Positions 25,759-35,999 of a stretch of 64,000 nucleotides of DNA are shown here, piece after piece. Source of the stretch: an uncultured Pelagibacteraceae bacterium (GTDB lineage: Bacteria > Pseudomonadota > Alphaproteobacteria > Pelagibacterales > Pelagibacteraceae). Position 1 is the first letter of the stretch, and the number at the start of each line of letters is the position of its first letter. The notes under the pieces are model-generated. The model had not been told where the DNA came from, searched no databases, and saw nothing but the letters and a program-made list of their open reading frames with translations. The DNA is taken from positions 57,705 to 121,704 of the forward strand of contig CACFTS010000001.1 in the NCBI GenBank assembly GCA_902569285.1, written 5' to 3'. The translations under genes were made by a program, and so were the position numbers.

Positions 25759-26730
25759 ATGAAAGCAGTTAAAATTAAAAAAAATGGTGGTCCTGAAGTA
25801 TTAGAAATAGAAGAAATAACTTTAAGAAAACCAATAAAAACTGAAGTCTTAATTGAACATACTGCTATAGGTTTAAATTATATAGATACATATCATAGGT
25901 CTGGCCTTTATCCTTTGATGATGCCTAGTGGACTTGGAATGGAAGCTTCTGGTATTATTAAAGAAATTGGATCTGATGTTTCAAATTTTTCTATAGGAGA
26001 TAGAGTGGCATACGCAGCTGTACCTTTGGGATCATATTCATCACATAGAATTTATAGAACATCAAACCTAGTTAAAGTGCCCAAAGAAATAGATTTAAAT
26101 ATTGCTGCAGCAATAATGACCAAAGGATTAACAACTTATTATTTATTACATAAAACTTATCCTGTTTTAGGAAATGAAACTATTTTGTTTCATGCTGCTG
26201 CTGGAGGAGTAGGACAAATATTTTGTCAATGGGCTAAGAATTTAGGATGTAAAGTTATTGGAACAGTTGGTAGTGAAGAAAAAATAAAAATAGCAAAAAA
26301 AAATGGGTGTGATGAAACAATTAATTATAATACGGAAGACTTTACAAAAAAAGTTATGGAAATAACTGATGGCAAAGGTGTATCTGTGGTCTATGATGGA
26401 GTCGGAAAATCAACATTTGAAAAATCTCTAGAATGTTTAAAAACTAGAGGAATGATGGTTTCTTTTGGTAATGCCTCAGGGGCTCTAGATCCAATCAATG
26501 TTCCTAAAGTGTTACAGCCCAAGGGATTATTTTTTGTTAGACCTACAATGGGACAATATTTAGGAACTAGTAAAGAATTAAACGAAGCTGCAAAAATACT
26601 ATTTGAAAAAATAAGTTCAGGAAAAGTTAAGATAGAAATATTTAAAAAGTATAAATTAAACGATATTAAACAAGCTCATATTGATTTAGAAAATAGAAAA
26701 ATTTTAGGACCTGCAGTAATTGTTCCTTAA
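25759..26730 (+). CDS. NADPH:quinone oxidoreductase, zinc-independent MDR family
   Basis: Reduces quinones or enones with NADPH. HAAAGGVGQIFCQWAKNLG is the nucleotide-binding loop, followed by VIGTVGSEEKI. The N-terminal half contains NYIDTYHRSGLYP and GLGMEASGIIKEIGSDV, standard for Qor. No zinc-binding cysteine cluster is present. Length 323 is normal. It shares direction with the dehalogenase gene 36 bases upstream and converges on a DUF2721 gene. Confidence 0.9.
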   Translation: MKAVKIKKNGGPEVLEIEEITLRKPIKTEVLIEHTAIGLNYIDTYHRSGLYPLMMPSGLGMEASGIIKEIGSDVSNFSIGDRVAYAAVPLGSYSSHRIYRTSNLVKVPKEIDLNIAAAIMTKGLTTYYLLHKTYPVLGNETILFHAAAGGVGQIFCQWAKNLGCKVIGTVGSEEKIKIAKKNGCDETINYNTEDFTKKVMEITDGKGVSVVYDGVGKSTFEKSLECLKTRGMMVSFGNASGALDPINVPKVLQPKGLFFVRPTMGQYLGTSKELNEAAKILFEKISSGKVKIEIFKKYKLNDIKQAHIDLENRKILGPAVIVP

Positions 26731-27131
26731 TCTATATTTACATCCATATCAGACATATGAAGTTTTAAAGCATTAGTCGAAATATGAATTTCTCTTATAA
26801 AAATAAGTACTGAAATAATCATCGATAAACAGCATGATCCAAAAATTAATCGTGCTATAAAAATTTCATTAAGATAAAGACCAAGTACAGTTAACATATT
26901 GAACAAAAAACCAAATGAAGCAAACATTATAGTCCAACGAAGAAGAGTAATTCTTCCGCTTAAATTTATAAACTGTTTTTTCCATTCATGTGGAATATGA
27001 TTTTCATAAACATGTTCATCATGAAGCTCTCTAATCAACATGCTAAGTGAATGAAATCTATTGCTATAAACGCTCATTAAAAGAGGAATAGCAGGAAACA
27101 TTAAAGCTGTTACTGTATAATCTATATTCAT
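26727..27131 (-). CDS. DUF2721 membrane protein
   Basis: Function unknown. ALMFPAIPLLMSVYSNRFHSL followed by LIRELHD matches the DUF2721 pattern. Two hydrophobic hairpins flank a basic loop (PHEWKKQFINLSGRITLLRW). The ATG at 27131 (MNIDYTVTALMFP) is preferred. An in-frame upstream codon at 27152 would add seven residues. It ends four bases inside the convergent quinone reductase gene. Confidence 0.72.
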   Translation of the reverse strand: MNIDYTVTALMFPAIPLLMSVYSNRFHSLSMLIRELHDEHVYENHIPHEWKKQFINLSGRITLLRWTIMFASFGFLFNMLTVLGLYLNEIFIARLIFGSCCLSMIISVLIFIREIHISTNALKLHMSDMDVNID

Positions 27132-27181
27132 ACGAATCAGTTTGATTATCAATCTTGCCTTTGTTATTTACAAGTAAATTT

Positions 27182-28048
27182 ATGAACCAATTTAACTTAT
27201 TTATTGAACTCACAAGACTTAAAAAACCAATTGGTTTTATGTTGCTTTTTTGGCCATGTGCTTGGGGTTTAACTTTAGCTTATAATTTTTCAGTTAATTT
27301 AGATAAATATTTTTTATATTTATCTCTTTTTTTTATTGGTTCTGTTTTGATGAGATCTGCTGGTTGTATTGCTAATGATATTTTAGACAAAAAATTTGAT
27401 AAAAAAGTTTCCAGAACAAAAAATAGACCGATTGCTTCACAAAAAATTTCTGTACCAATTGGATTGTTTTATACAAGTGCTTTATGCTTATTGGCTTTTT
27501 TAGTTCTTATTAATTTTAATTATTTTACTGTTTTGATTGCATTGGCTTCAATACCATTAGCTTTTACCTATCCATTAATGAAAAGATTTACTTATTGGCC
27601 ACAACTTTTTTTAGGTATTACATTTAACTATGGTTTAATACTCGGGTGGACTTCAATTACAAAACAAATAGATATAATTCCAATTATTTTTTATTTAGGG
27701 GCCATATTTTGGACACTAGGATACGACACAATTTATGGATACCAAGATATAAAAGATGACGAAATTATAGGTTTAAAATCAACTTCAATCAAATTTAAAG
27801 GAACTGCAAAATTATTTTTAATTACATGCTATTTAATTTTAACATTTTCACTTATTATTGGAGGGTATCTAATGAATTTTGATTTGTTATATTTTCTGTT
27901 TTTGATTATTCCAACAGCACATTTATTTTTATATCAAATAAAAACATTTAATTTAAATGATCCAAATACATGTTTAAAAATTTTTAAGAATAACAATTAT
28001 TTTGGATTGATAATTTTTATTAACATTTTTATTGGCAAAATTTTATAA
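27182..28048 (+). CDS. ubiA: 4-hydroxybenzoate polyprenyltransferase
   Basis: Prenylates 4-hydroxybenzoate in ubiquinone synthesis. TRLKKPIGFMLLFWPCAWGL begins the protein, and the Asp-rich motif is CIANDILDKKFDKKVSRTKNRP. The second Asp motif is GYDTIYGYQDIKDDEIIGLKS. About eight helices are visible. The ATG at 27182 fits the family start; a TTG at 27155 would add nine unlikely residues. The stop overlaps the msbA start (TAATG). Confidence 0.94.
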   Translation: MNQFNLFIELTRLKKPIGFMLLFWPCAWGLTLAYNFSVNLDKYFLYLSLFFIGSVLMRSAGCIANDILDKKFDKKVSRTKNRPIASQKISVPIGLFYTSALCLLAFLVLINFNYFTVLIALASIPLAFTYPLMKRFTYWPQLFLGITFNYGLILGWTSITKQIDIIPIIFYLGAIFWTLGYDTIYGYQDIKDDEIIGLKSTSIKFKGTAKLFLITCYLILTFSLIIGGYLMNFDLLYFLFLIIPTAHLFLYQIKTFNLNDPNTCLKIFKNNNYFGLIIFINIFIGKIL

Positions 28049-29784
28049 TGAATAAAACAATAACTCTTAAAAGACTTTATAAAGAATACACTAAAAAATA
28101 TATTAGACAAATTTTTATAGCTGTATTTTTTTCTCTATTAGTTGCAGCAAGCACTTCCTCTATTGCGTGGCTCTTAGATCCAGCGATTGAAAAAATATTT
28201 ATCCAAAAAGATCAATCTTTACTAATGATAATACCAATATTAATAATTATTGCTTTTACAACTAAAGGGGTTTCTCTTTATCTTGCAAAAATAACTATGA
28301 TTAATGTTGGTGAAGAAATTAAAAAGCAACTCCAATTTAATATGTTAAATACTTTAATTAGTGCGGATACTCAATCAATTGATGAAAAACATTCTGGAAA
28401 ATTTATTTCTAATTTAACCTATGATGTAATGCACATTACAAATCTTTTAAGTCATGGAATACTTAATCTTTTCAAAGATAGTCTAACTCTAATTGGTTTA
28501 CTTACAGTGATGTTTTTACAAAACTGGAAACTTTCTTTAATTGCAATAGTATTAATACCAATAGCTAGTACTGCAGCAAGGTCTTTGGGTAAAAGAATGG
28601 GTAAAGTTACAACTGAAGCTCAAGAGAAATCAAGTTTTTTAACAAAATATCTAGTTGAATTATTTAAGAATCACAGATTAACGAAAATTTTTCAAAAGGA
28701 AAAATATGAAACGAATAGAGCAGAAGATTATTTAAACCAACTCAAACAAAAAAATAAAAAAATTGGGCATGTAATAGTAAGAATATCTCCTATTATGGAA
28801 GTATTAACTGGAATAATGATTGCTGTTTTGATTTTTTACTCTGGAAAACTTATTGCAAAAGATGAACTAAGCGTTAATAATTTTTTTTCATTTCTTGCGG
28901 CAATGATGTTAGCCTACCAACCAGTTAGATCATTATCAACTTTAAACGTCATTCTTAACCAAGGTCTCTCTGCTGCTGCAAGAATTTTATCGGTTGTTGA
29001 CACTGAAAGCCTAATAAAAAATGAAAAAAATGCGAAAGATATTGATATTAAAAACGCGAATATAAAATTTAAAGATGTAATATTTGGTTACAAAAAATCT
29101 GATGGGGAAGTTTTAAAAAGTATAAATTTAAGCTTTGAGGGAGGAAAAATGACTTCATTAGTGGGCCATAGTGGATCGGGTAAATCTACTATTTTAAATT
29201 TAATCCCAAGGTTTTATGATCGTATAACAGGAGATATTTCAATAGATAATCAATCAATTTATAATTGTACAATTGAATCTCTTAGAAAGAATATCTCTTT
29301 AGTAAGCCAGGAAACAACTTTATTCGATGACACAATCAAAAATAACATAAAATATGCAAACTTAGATGCAACTGATCAAGAAATTTATGAAGCTGCAAAA
29401 TTATCTCATTCTGATGAATTTATTAACAAACTCCCAAATAAATATGAAACTTTAATTGGTGAAAATGGAGTAAGATTGTCAGGAGGAGAAAAACAAAGAA
29501 TTTCTATCGCCAGAGCAATGCTAAAAAAAAGTACCATTATCCTCTTAGATGAAGCTACCTCATCTTTAGATTCTGAGACCGAAACCAAAATTCAAGATGC
29601 AATTAAAATTTTAACTAATAATAAAACCACAATTGTAATTGCACATAGACTTTCAACTATTCTAAACTCAAGTAATATCTATGTAATAGACTCTGGAAAA
29701 ATAATTGACAATGGTAAACATGAAGAATTATTAGCTAAATCTAAGATATATAAAAATTTTCATGATAAACAAATTCAGAAGTAA
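28048..29784 (+). CDS. msbA: ABC transporter, MsbA-like lipid A exporter
   Basis: A half-transporter with six N-terminal membrane helices fused to an ATPase. Walker A is GHSGSGKST, the signature is LSGGEKQRISIARA, Walker B is IILLDEATSSLD, and the switch His is in IVIAHRLST. Length 578 fits MsbA. The position immediately before waaA, lpxK and lpxL supports flipping of lipid A core across the inner membrane, rather than drug export. Confidence 0.9.
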   Translation: MNKTITLKRLYKEYTKKYIRQIFIAVFFSLLVAASTSSIAWLLDPAIEKIFIQKDQSLLMIIPILIIIAFTTKGVSLYLAKITMINVGEEIKKQLQFNMLNTLISADTQSIDEKHSGKFISNLTYDVMHITNLLSHGILNLFKDSLTLIGLLTVMFLQNWKLSLIAIVLIPIASTAARSLGKRMGKVTTEAQEKSSFLTKYLVELFKNHRLTKIFQKEKYETNRAEDYLNQLKQKNKKIGHVIVRISPIMEVLTGIMIAVLIFYSGKLIAKDELSVNNFFSFLAAMMLAYQPVRSLSTLNVILNQGLSAAARILSVVDTESLIKNEKNAKDIDIKNANIKFKDVIFGYKKSDGEVLKSINLSFEGGKMTSLVGHSGSGKSTILNLIPRFYDRITGDISIDNQSIYNCTIESLRKNISLVSQETTLFDDTIKNNIKYANLDATDQEIYEAAKLSHSDEFINKLPNKYETLIGENGVRLSGGEKQRISIARAMLKKSTIILLDEATSSLDSETETKIQDAIKILTNNKTTIVIAHRLSTILNSSNIYVIDSGKIIDNGKHEELLAKSKIYKNFHDKQIQK

Positions 29785-31028
29785 TGATTTTTTTTATTTA
29801 TCAATTTTTTATTTCAATAATATTATTATTTTCACCTGTAATCATAATTTATAGAATTCTTAAAAATAAAGAAGATAAATTCAGGGTGAAAGAGAAATTT
29901 TGTTTTCCATCAGAAAAAAGAAGTAGAGGAAAACTTGTTTGGTTTCACGGTTCAAGTGTCGGTGAGATAATGAGTATAATTCCGATAATTAAAAAATATG
30001 ATAAAGATAGAACTATTAATAAAATCTTGATTACATCAAGCACTTTAAGTTCTTCTAAAATATTAAAAAAAATAAAATTTAAAAAAACAACACACCAGTT
30101 TTACCCAATAGATCACTTTTTTTTTTCCAATAAATTTTTAGATCATTGGAAACCTAATATTGCAATTTTTTTAGAATCTGAAATTTGGCCAAGCATGTTT
30201 AAATCAATAAATAAAAAAAAAATTCCTTTAATTTTATTAAATGCCAGAATTACTAAAAAAACTTATAATCGTTGGTTTAAAATAAAAAAATTTTCAAACT
30301 CAATCTTTAGTTTAATCAATAAAGCTTATTCACAAAATTCAGAAACGAATTATTATTTAAAAAAACTAAATGTAAAAAGTATTAAATCTATAGGAAATTT
30401 AAAATTTATTGAAAATGATAACTTTGAAACTAATCAAGCTGATAAAAAACTATTTTCACAATTTAAAAGATATAAAACTTTTATTGCTGCAAGCACACAT
30501 GACACAGAGGAATTATTTGCTGCAAAAACACATATTTTTTTAAAGAAAAAAAATAAAAATATAATTACAATAATTATACCAAGACATGTTAGCAGAGTTA
30601 ACCAAATTATATCTCAAATTAACGAACTTGGACTAAATGTTATTTCTCGTAGCTCTAACAAAAAAAAATTAAAAAATATTGATATATTTGTTGTTGATAC
30701 TTTTGGAGAGTCTAAAAAATTTTACAAATTCGCAACAACAGTTTTTTTAGGTGGTTCAATTATAAAAAGAGGAGGCCAAAATCCGTTGGAACCTGCTCGA
30801 TTTGGTACAAAAATATTACACGGACCAAATATAGACAACTTTAAGGATGTTTATAAATATCTTAACCGATTAAAAATATCATCAAAAGTAAATTCTCCTC
30901 AGGAATGTGCAAATTCAATAATTTTTAGAAAAAACATGAAAAAAGCAAAAAAAATGAAATATCTTGGTACAACAATACTAAAAAAAACCTTAAATGAGTT
31001 AGATAAATCAATTCATAATGAAATTTAA
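29784..31028 (+). CDS. waaA: 3-deoxy-D-manno-octulosonic acid (Kdo) transferase
   Basis: Transfers Kdo to lipid A at the inner membrane. The N-terminal anchor is followed by LVWFHGSSVGEIMSIIPII, and the C-terminal domain holds VFLGGSIIKRGGQNPLEPA and ILHGPNIDNFKDVY, both diagnostic. Length 414 is normal. It overlaps msbA by one base and lpxK by eleven. Confidence 0.95.
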   Translation: MIFFIYQFFISIILLFSPVIIIYRILKNKEDKFRVKEKFCFPSEKRSRGKLVWFHGSSVGEIMSIIPIIKKYDKDRTINKILITSSTLSSSKILKKIKFKKTTHQFYPIDHFFFSNKFLDHWKPNIAIFLESEIWPSMFKSINKKKIPLILLNARITKKTYNRWFKIKKFSNSIFSLINKAYSQNSETNYYLKKLNVKSIKSIGNLKFIENDNFETNQADKKLFSQFKRYKTFIAASTHDTEELFAAKTHIFLKKKNKNIITIIIPRHVSRVNQIISQINELGLNVISRSSNKKKLKNIDIFVVDTFGESKKFYKFATTVFLGGSIIKRGGQNPLEPARFGTKILHGPNIDNFKDVYKYLNRLKISSKVNSPQECANSIIFRKNMKKAKKMKYLGTTILKKTLNELDKSIHNEI

Positions 31029-31953
31029 AAAACCCAAATTTTGGGATTATAAAAAACCTAATATCATTTCTTATTTACTTTTGCCTATTTCTGTATTGCT
31101 CCAGATAGCTAAATTTATAAAAAATGTAACAATTAAAAAAAAGAAATTTCAATCAATCAAAACTATCTGTATAGGAAACATTTATCTGGGAGGAACAGGT
31201 AAAACATCTTTGAGTTTAAAAATTAATAAAATTTTGAAAGACAAAATAAAGTCATGTTTTGTAAAAAAATATTATTCAAATCAAATTGATGAGCAAAAAA
31301 TATTAGAAAAAAATGGAAAACTTTTTAAATCTAAAAATAGATCTGAGTCTATCAAGCAAGCTATCAATGAAGATTTTAAAGTTGCAATTTTTGACGATGG
31401 ATTACAAGATCCTTCAATTAATTATGATTATAATATTGTTTGTTTTAATACAAATAATTGGATCGGTAATGGTCAAACTATTCCATCTGGACCACTAAGA
31501 GAAAATATTAAAAATTTGAAAAAATATAAAAATGTTTTTTTAAATGGAAATAAAGAAAATATTGAAAATATTAAAAAATATATTCATGAAATTGATCCTA
31601 ACATTAATATTTATCAAGGTGAATATATTCCATTGAATATTAATGAATTTGATAAAAAAAATAAATATTTAGTTTTTTCAGGAATAGGTAATCACAAGAC
31701 TTTTATATCCATGTTGAAAATTAATGATATAAATGTAGTCAAAGATATAGAATTTCCTGACCATTATAAGTATTCTACAAAAGAAATTGACAATATAATT
31801 TCAATTTCCAAAAAATTGGATTGTAAAATAATTACTACTGAGAAAGATTACATGAGATTAAATAATAACAATGAAATTAATTATATTAAATCTGAATTAG
31901 AAATAATTAATGAAGAAACTTTCTTAAACAATATTTCAAAAATTTATGATTAA
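31018..31953 (+). CDS. lpxK: Tetraacyldisaccharide 4'-kinase
   Basis: Phosphorylates the 4' position of the lipid A precursor. The Walker A-like loop is GNIYLGGTGKTS (about residues 56-67). FDDGLQDPSI is the conserved DDGxQ motif and GPLRENIKNL follows it. The C-terminus has ITTEKDYMRL. Length 311 is normal. It is embedded in the lipid A operon and overlaps both neighbours by a few bases. Confidence 0.95.
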   Translation: MKFKKPKFWDYKKPNIISYLLLPISVLLQIAKFIKNVTIKKKKFQSIKTICIGNIYLGGTGKTSLSLKINKILKDKIKSCFVKKYYSNQIDEQKILEKNGKLFKSKNRSESIKQAINEDFKVAIFDDGLQDPSINYDYNIVCFNTNNWIGNGQTIPSGPLRENIKNLKKYKNVFLNGNKENIENIKKYIHEIDPNINIYQGEYIPLNINEFDKKNKYLVFSGIGNHKTFISMLKINDINVVKDIEFPDHYKYSTKEIDNIISISKKLDCKIITTEKDYMRLNNNNEINYIKSELEIINEETFLNNISKIYD

Positions 31954-32806
31954 TATAAAATATTTTCTTCAATTTATTATTATTGTTTTTTTATTTTTAA
32001 TTTTCAAAATTTTAGGCGTAAGATTTTCTTCTTTTCTTGGTGGTAAATTGCTCCAAATAATCGGTCCAGCTTTTAGATCAAAAGAAATTATAAATAATAA
32101 TATTAAAAGAGCATTTCCAGATTTAAATTCTAAAGAAATAAAAAAAATTAAATCTTCCATGTGGAATAATTATGGAAGAGTTTTTGCAGAATATATTTAT
32201 ATGAAAAATTTTAGACACGGTAATCTAAGTAAAAATATTAGTATTGAAGGTGAGGATATACTTACAAATATAAAAAAACAAAATCAAAAAGTTATCTTTA
32301 TCTCAGGTCATTTTAGTAACTTTGAATTAATGGCAATGCAAATTGACAAATTAGATCTAAAAATTGGAGCAATATACAGACCATTAAATAACATTTTCTT
32401 AAATAAAATAATGGAAAGAATAAGAAAAAAATATATTTGTAAAAATCAAATTAAAAAAGGCATCGGAGGTTTAAAAGAATTAATAAAACTGAATAATGAA
32501 GGATACTCAACAGCTTTAATGATAGATCAAAGAGTTTCACAAGGTATTAAATCAAATTTTTTTAATGAAGAAGCGTTTACCACTACAGTACCAGCACAAT
32601 TGGTAAAAAAGTTTAATATACCCGTTGTTCCTATTTTTATTGAACGATACGAAGGTATAAAATTTAAAATGAAAGTTTTTAAGCCAGTTCATTTTTCAGT
32701 TGAAGACACGATTGAAAACATTACTGCTGACTTAAATAAAATTCTCGAAAAAATGATACTTGATAACCCTAATAATTGGATTTGGTCTCACAATCGTTGG
32801 AAATAA
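31946..32806 (+). CDS. lpxL: Lipid A lauroyl-type acyltransferase
   Basis: Adds a secondary acyl chain to lipid A. One N-terminal membrane anchor is followed by the catalytic HX4E motif in ISGHFSNFELMAMQ (about residue 110). IGAIYRPLNN and the late IDQRVSQGIKSNFFNEEAFT block are family hallmarks. Length 286 is normal. Which acyl chain it uses cannot be told. Last of the ubiA-msbA-waaA-lpxK-lpxL run. Confidence 0.9.
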   Translation: MINIKYFLQFIIIVFLFLIFKILGVRFSSFLGGKLLQIIGPAFRSKEIINNNIKRAFPDLNSKEIKKIKSSMWNNYGRVFAEYIYMKNFRHGNLSKNISIEGEDILTNIKKQNQKVIFISGHFSNFELMAMQIDKLDLKIGAIYRPLNNIFLNKIMERIRKKYICKNQIKKGIGGLKELIKLNNEGYSTALMIDQRVSQGIKSNFFNEEAFTTTVPAQLVKKFNIPVVPIFIERYEGIKFKMKVFKPVHFSVEDTIENITADLNKILEKMILDNPNNWIWSHNRWK

Positions 32807-32808
32807 AG

Positions 32809-33006
32809 CTATTTTTCATCTAATTCCTCTTTTTTTTTAAAAGCTTCAACATAGGAATAATAAGGTTCTTGAAGTTCTACATTCCAATAAGTTAAATTTT
32901 CAAGACTGATTGGCTTGCCAGAAACAGCACAAATTACATGATCGCCTGGTTCAATAACCTGAAAATTATTTGGTAAATATTTTATTTTTGCTAATTTTTT
33001 ATTCAT
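32809..33006 (-). CDS. DUF2093 protein
   Basis: A 65-residue protein of unknown function found widely in Alphaproteobacteria. The pattern is clear: KYLPNNFQVIEPGDHVICAV, then SGKPISLENLTYW and VELQEPYYSYVEA. A single CxV in CAVSG may be structural. Its start is 21 bases from the purD start on the other strand. Confidence 0.85.
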   Translation of the reverse strand: MNKKLAKIKYLPNNFQVIEPGDHVICAVSGKPISLENLTYWNVELQEPYYSYVEAFKKKEELDEK

Positions 33007-33027
33007 TTTTAGTTTATATGTTTATAC

Positions 33028-34293
33028 ATGATTGTTGGGGTTATAGGAAGTGGTGGAAGAGAACATGCAATTTGTCATGCTTTAAATAAGTCAAAAAAAA
33101 TTGATAAAATTTATTGTTTTCCTGGAAACGCTGGCACTGCTGAATTAGCTGAAAATATCAATTTAGATTTAAATAATTTTGAAAATATTAAAGATTTTAT
33201 TTTAAATAAAAAAATTGAACTCGTTGTTATTGGTCCAGAAAAACCTTTAGTTGATGGTTTGACAGATTATTTAGAAAATTATGATATCAAAGTGTTTGGA
33301 CCAAGTAAGGTAGCTGCTCAATTAGAGGGTTCAAAAATTTTTACAAAAAATATATGTAAAAAATACAACATACCTACTGCAAATTTTGGTGTATTTAATG
33401 ATATAATTGAAGCCAAAAAATTTTTAGACAATTCAAATTTTCCAATAGTTATAAAAGCAGATAACCTAGCAGCTGGTAAAGGAGTTTATATTTGTGAAAA
33501 TAAACAAGAGTCTATTCAGGCTGTAAAAGAAATATTTGAGGGGAAATTTGGTGAAGCAAAAAATGTTTTAATTGAAGAATTTTTAAAAGGTGAAGAAATG
33601 AGTTTCTTTATTATAAGTGATGGTATTACTTTTAAAAATTTTGGTACCGCTCAAGATCATAAAAGAGTTTTAGAGGGCGATAAAGGAAAAAACACTGGTG
33701 GAATGGGTGCATATTCTCCGTCAAGATTAATCAATAATGAATTAGAAAAAAAGATTCTAGATAAAATTATAAACCCCACTTTAAAAGCTATAAAAGATTT
33801 AAAAAAAACTTATAAAGGATTTTTATATGCAGGACTAATGATAACTAATAATGAACCCTTTTTAATTGAATATAACGTAAGAATGGGTGATCCTGAATGT
33901 CAAACTATTCTTCCAAAACTAAATACGGATTTTTGTGAAGTTATAAGTTCATGTTGTGAAGGAAAATTAAAAGAAGTAAAAATTGATTGGAATGACAAAA
34001 AAAGCCTGTGTGTTGTATTATGTTCAAATGGTTATCCACAAGCCTATAAAAAAAATGTTGAGATTAAAAATATTAATAAAATTAAATTAAAAAAAGATGA
34101 TCATTTATTTCATGCAGGTACTACTAAGAAGGATGATAATATTATAGCTATAGGTGGACGTGTTTTAAATTTTGTTTCTTTATCAGATAATTTTGAGGAA
34201 GCTAGAGAAGGCATTCACCAACATATTAACAATCTGAATTGGTCAAATGGTTTTTGCAGAAAAGATATTGGTTATAAAGTTATTGTAAAATGA
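33028..34293 (+). CDS. purD: Phosphoribosylamine-glycine ligase
   Basis: The second step of purine synthesis: joins glycine to phosphoribosylamine using ATP. The N-terminus VGVIGSGGREHAICHAL, ATP-grasp elements PIVIKADNLAAGKGVYI and EEFLKGEEMSFF, and the signature EYNVRMGDPECQ are all present. Length 421 is normal. The stop overlaps the rsmD start by four bases. Confidence 0.97.
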   Translation: MIVGVIGSGGREHAICHALNKSKKIDKIYCFPGNAGTAELAENINLDLNNFENIKDFILNKKIELVVIGPEKPLVDGLTDYLENYDIKVFGPSKVAAQLEGSKIFTKNICKKYNIPTANFGVFNDIIEAKKFLDNSNFPIVIKADNLAAGKGVYICENKQESIQAVKEIFEGKFGEAKNVLIEEFLKGEEMSFFIISDGITFKNFGTAQDHKRVLEGDKGKNTGGMGAYSPSRLINNELEKKILDKIINPTLKAIKDLKKTYKGFLYAGLMITNNEPFLIEYNVRMGDPECQTILPKLNTDFCEVISSCCEGKLKEVKIDWNDKKSLCVVLCSNGYPQAYKKNVEIKNINKIKLKKDDHLFHAGTTKKDDNIIAIGGRVLNFVSLSDNFEEAREGIHQHINNLNWSNGFCRKDIGYKVIVK

Positions 34294-34853
34294 GAATTAT
34301 TGGCGGGAAATTTAAGGGTAAAAAAATTTTACAACCAAAAAATAAGCAAACAAGACCTTTAAAAGATTTAACTAAAGAGTCTATTTTTAATATCCTTAAC
34401 CACTCGAATAAATTTAAAATTAGTATTGAAAATTCAATAGTTTTAGATTTATTTTCAGGTGTTGGCTCATTTGGTTTAGAATGTCTATCAAGGGGAGCTA
34501 GACATGTTACTTTCGTTGAAAATTATAGTGGTGTTTTACCAATATTAAAAAATAATTTAAATAATTTAAATATCAGTGAAAAATTTGAGATAGTTGAAAA
34601 AAATTTAATGTCAAATTTTCCTATTAAAAAAATTCATCAAAAATTTAACATTATTTTTTTAGATCCACCATATAAAGAAAAAAGATTACCAAATATTATT
34701 GACGATATTTTTCAAAAAAAAATTCTAAATAAAAATGGAGTTATTGTTATTCATAGACATAAAAAAGAAAACGATGAATTCTCTAAAAATTTTAAAATTC
34801 TAGATGAAAAAAAATATGGAATATCCAAAATTTTATTTGGTACTCTAAAATAA
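34290..34853 (+). CDS. rsmD: 16S rRNA m2G966 methyltransferase
   Basis: Methylates G966 of 16S rRNA. The start MRIIGGKFKGKKI and TRPLKDLTKESIFNIL are diagnostic, VLDLFSGVGSFGLECLSRGA binds S-adenosylmethionine, and the catalytic motif IIFLDPPYKE follows. Length 187 is normal. It converges on pgi with a nine-base overlap. Confidence 0.95.
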   Translation: MRIIGGKFKGKKILQPKNKQTRPLKDLTKESIFNILNHSNKFKISIENSIVLDLFSGVGSFGLECLSRGARHVTFVENYSGVLPILKNNLNNLNISEKFEIVEKNLMSNFPIKKIHQKFNIIFLDPPYKEKRLPNIIDDIFQKKILNKNGVIVIHRHKKENDEFSKNFKILDEKKYGISKILFGTLK

Positions 34854-35999
34854 AATTTTCTTTGTTTCTTTTTTAATTAATTCAACAGCTGGTTGATTAT
34901 AAGGGTCTATTTTCAAAGCTTTTCCAATTAAAATTGTTTCTAAAATAAAAAAACAAAATAATTCACCTAAAGTTTTTTCGTCTCTTTTTTTAATCTCGAA
35001 ACTTCTAAAAGGTATATTTCTTTTTCTAAAAACATTTTCGGTGGCTTTTTTTTGTGCGAAAGTAATGTCTTTTACATTCTTATTTTTGAGAAAATTTTGT
35101 GGAGGCAAAATAACACTATTTTTAATTTTTGTGGAATTATTTTCATGAACATAAAAAAAAGTATAAAAGTTATTTTTAAAACCATCTAAATAAAGCTGCA
35201 TAACGCTGTGATTATCTCTAGGCATATTTGAGATGATTGGCAATAAACCTTTTTTATTTTTACCTAAACTTTCTGCTATTAATTGTTGATACCAAGAAAA
35301 TAGATTTTTAGATTTTTCGTCATAATTAATAATAATTGAATTAAATTTCTTTTTTCCAACTAAATAAATAGTGGAACTCACATTAGATACTAAAGCATTT
35401 AAATAATTTTTATTTTTAATTAAATTATTTAGCTGTCTAAAATTTTTTGAATTGAGTCCCATTAATTCTGCGGGCAACATTCCTGTTTCTGATAAAACTG
35501 AATATCTGCCTCCAATAAAGTTATTATGACAAACGATTTCTGCTTTTAACTTTTGAGCTAATAAATTTAAGTAATTTTTTTTATTTTCCGTGATAAAAAT
35601 ATTTTTATCTCGTTTATTAATAAAGATATTTGAATTAACTATTGTCTCTAAAGTATTCCCTGATTTAGAGACTATCAAATTTAAATATCTTTTACTCTCA
35701 GTTTTTTTATTCTCTAATGTTAGGTTGTCTAAGAATAATAAATTTTTCTTAATCTTGTGTCTTAAAAAACTATAAATAGCTTTGGTCCCTAATGATGACC
35801 CACCAATTCCAATTATTCGTACATCTTTAAATTTTCTGTATAATTTTAAATTTCTAATTTTAAACTGATCTTTATAATTTTTATGTAAAGATTGTAATAT
35901 ATTATTGTGTTCTCCAATTAAATCTTTAAGATTTTTTATTATCTTTGAATTTTTTTTCTTAACTTTAAAATTTTTAAAAAAAATTCCAGATGTAATCAT
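34845..35999 (-). CDS. pgi: Glucose-6-phosphate isomerase, short form
   Basis: Interconverts glucose-6-phosphate and fructose-6-phosphate. IGIGGSSLGTKAIYS and LIVSKSGNTLETI are the SIS-domain sugar-phosphate loops, with FIGGRYSVLSETG following; the C-terminus has NQPAVELIKKETKK. At 384 residues it is well below the 430-550 usual for Pgi, with shortened N-terminal and inter-domain parts, but the core motifs are intact. Its start abuts the stop of the upstream lipoprotein gene. Confidence 0.9.
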   Translation of the reverse strand: MITSGIFFKNFKVKKKNSKIIKNLKDLIGEHNNILQSLHKNYKDQFKIRNLKLYRKFKDVRIIGIGGSSLGTKAIYSFLRHKIKKNLLFLDNLTLENKKTESKRYLNLIVSKSGNTLETIVNSNIFINKRDKNIFITENKKNYLNLLAQKLKAEIVCHNNFIGGRYSVLSETGMLPAELMGLNSKNFRQLNNLIKNKNYLNALVSNVSSTIYLVGKKKFNSIIINYDEKSKNLFSWYQQLIAESLGKNKKGLLPIISNMPRDNHSVMQLYLDGFKNNFYTFFYVHENNSTKIKNSVILPPQNFLKNKNVKDITFAQKKATENVFRKRNIPFRSFEIKKRDEKTLGELFCFFILETILIGKALKIDPYNQPAVELIKKETKKILF

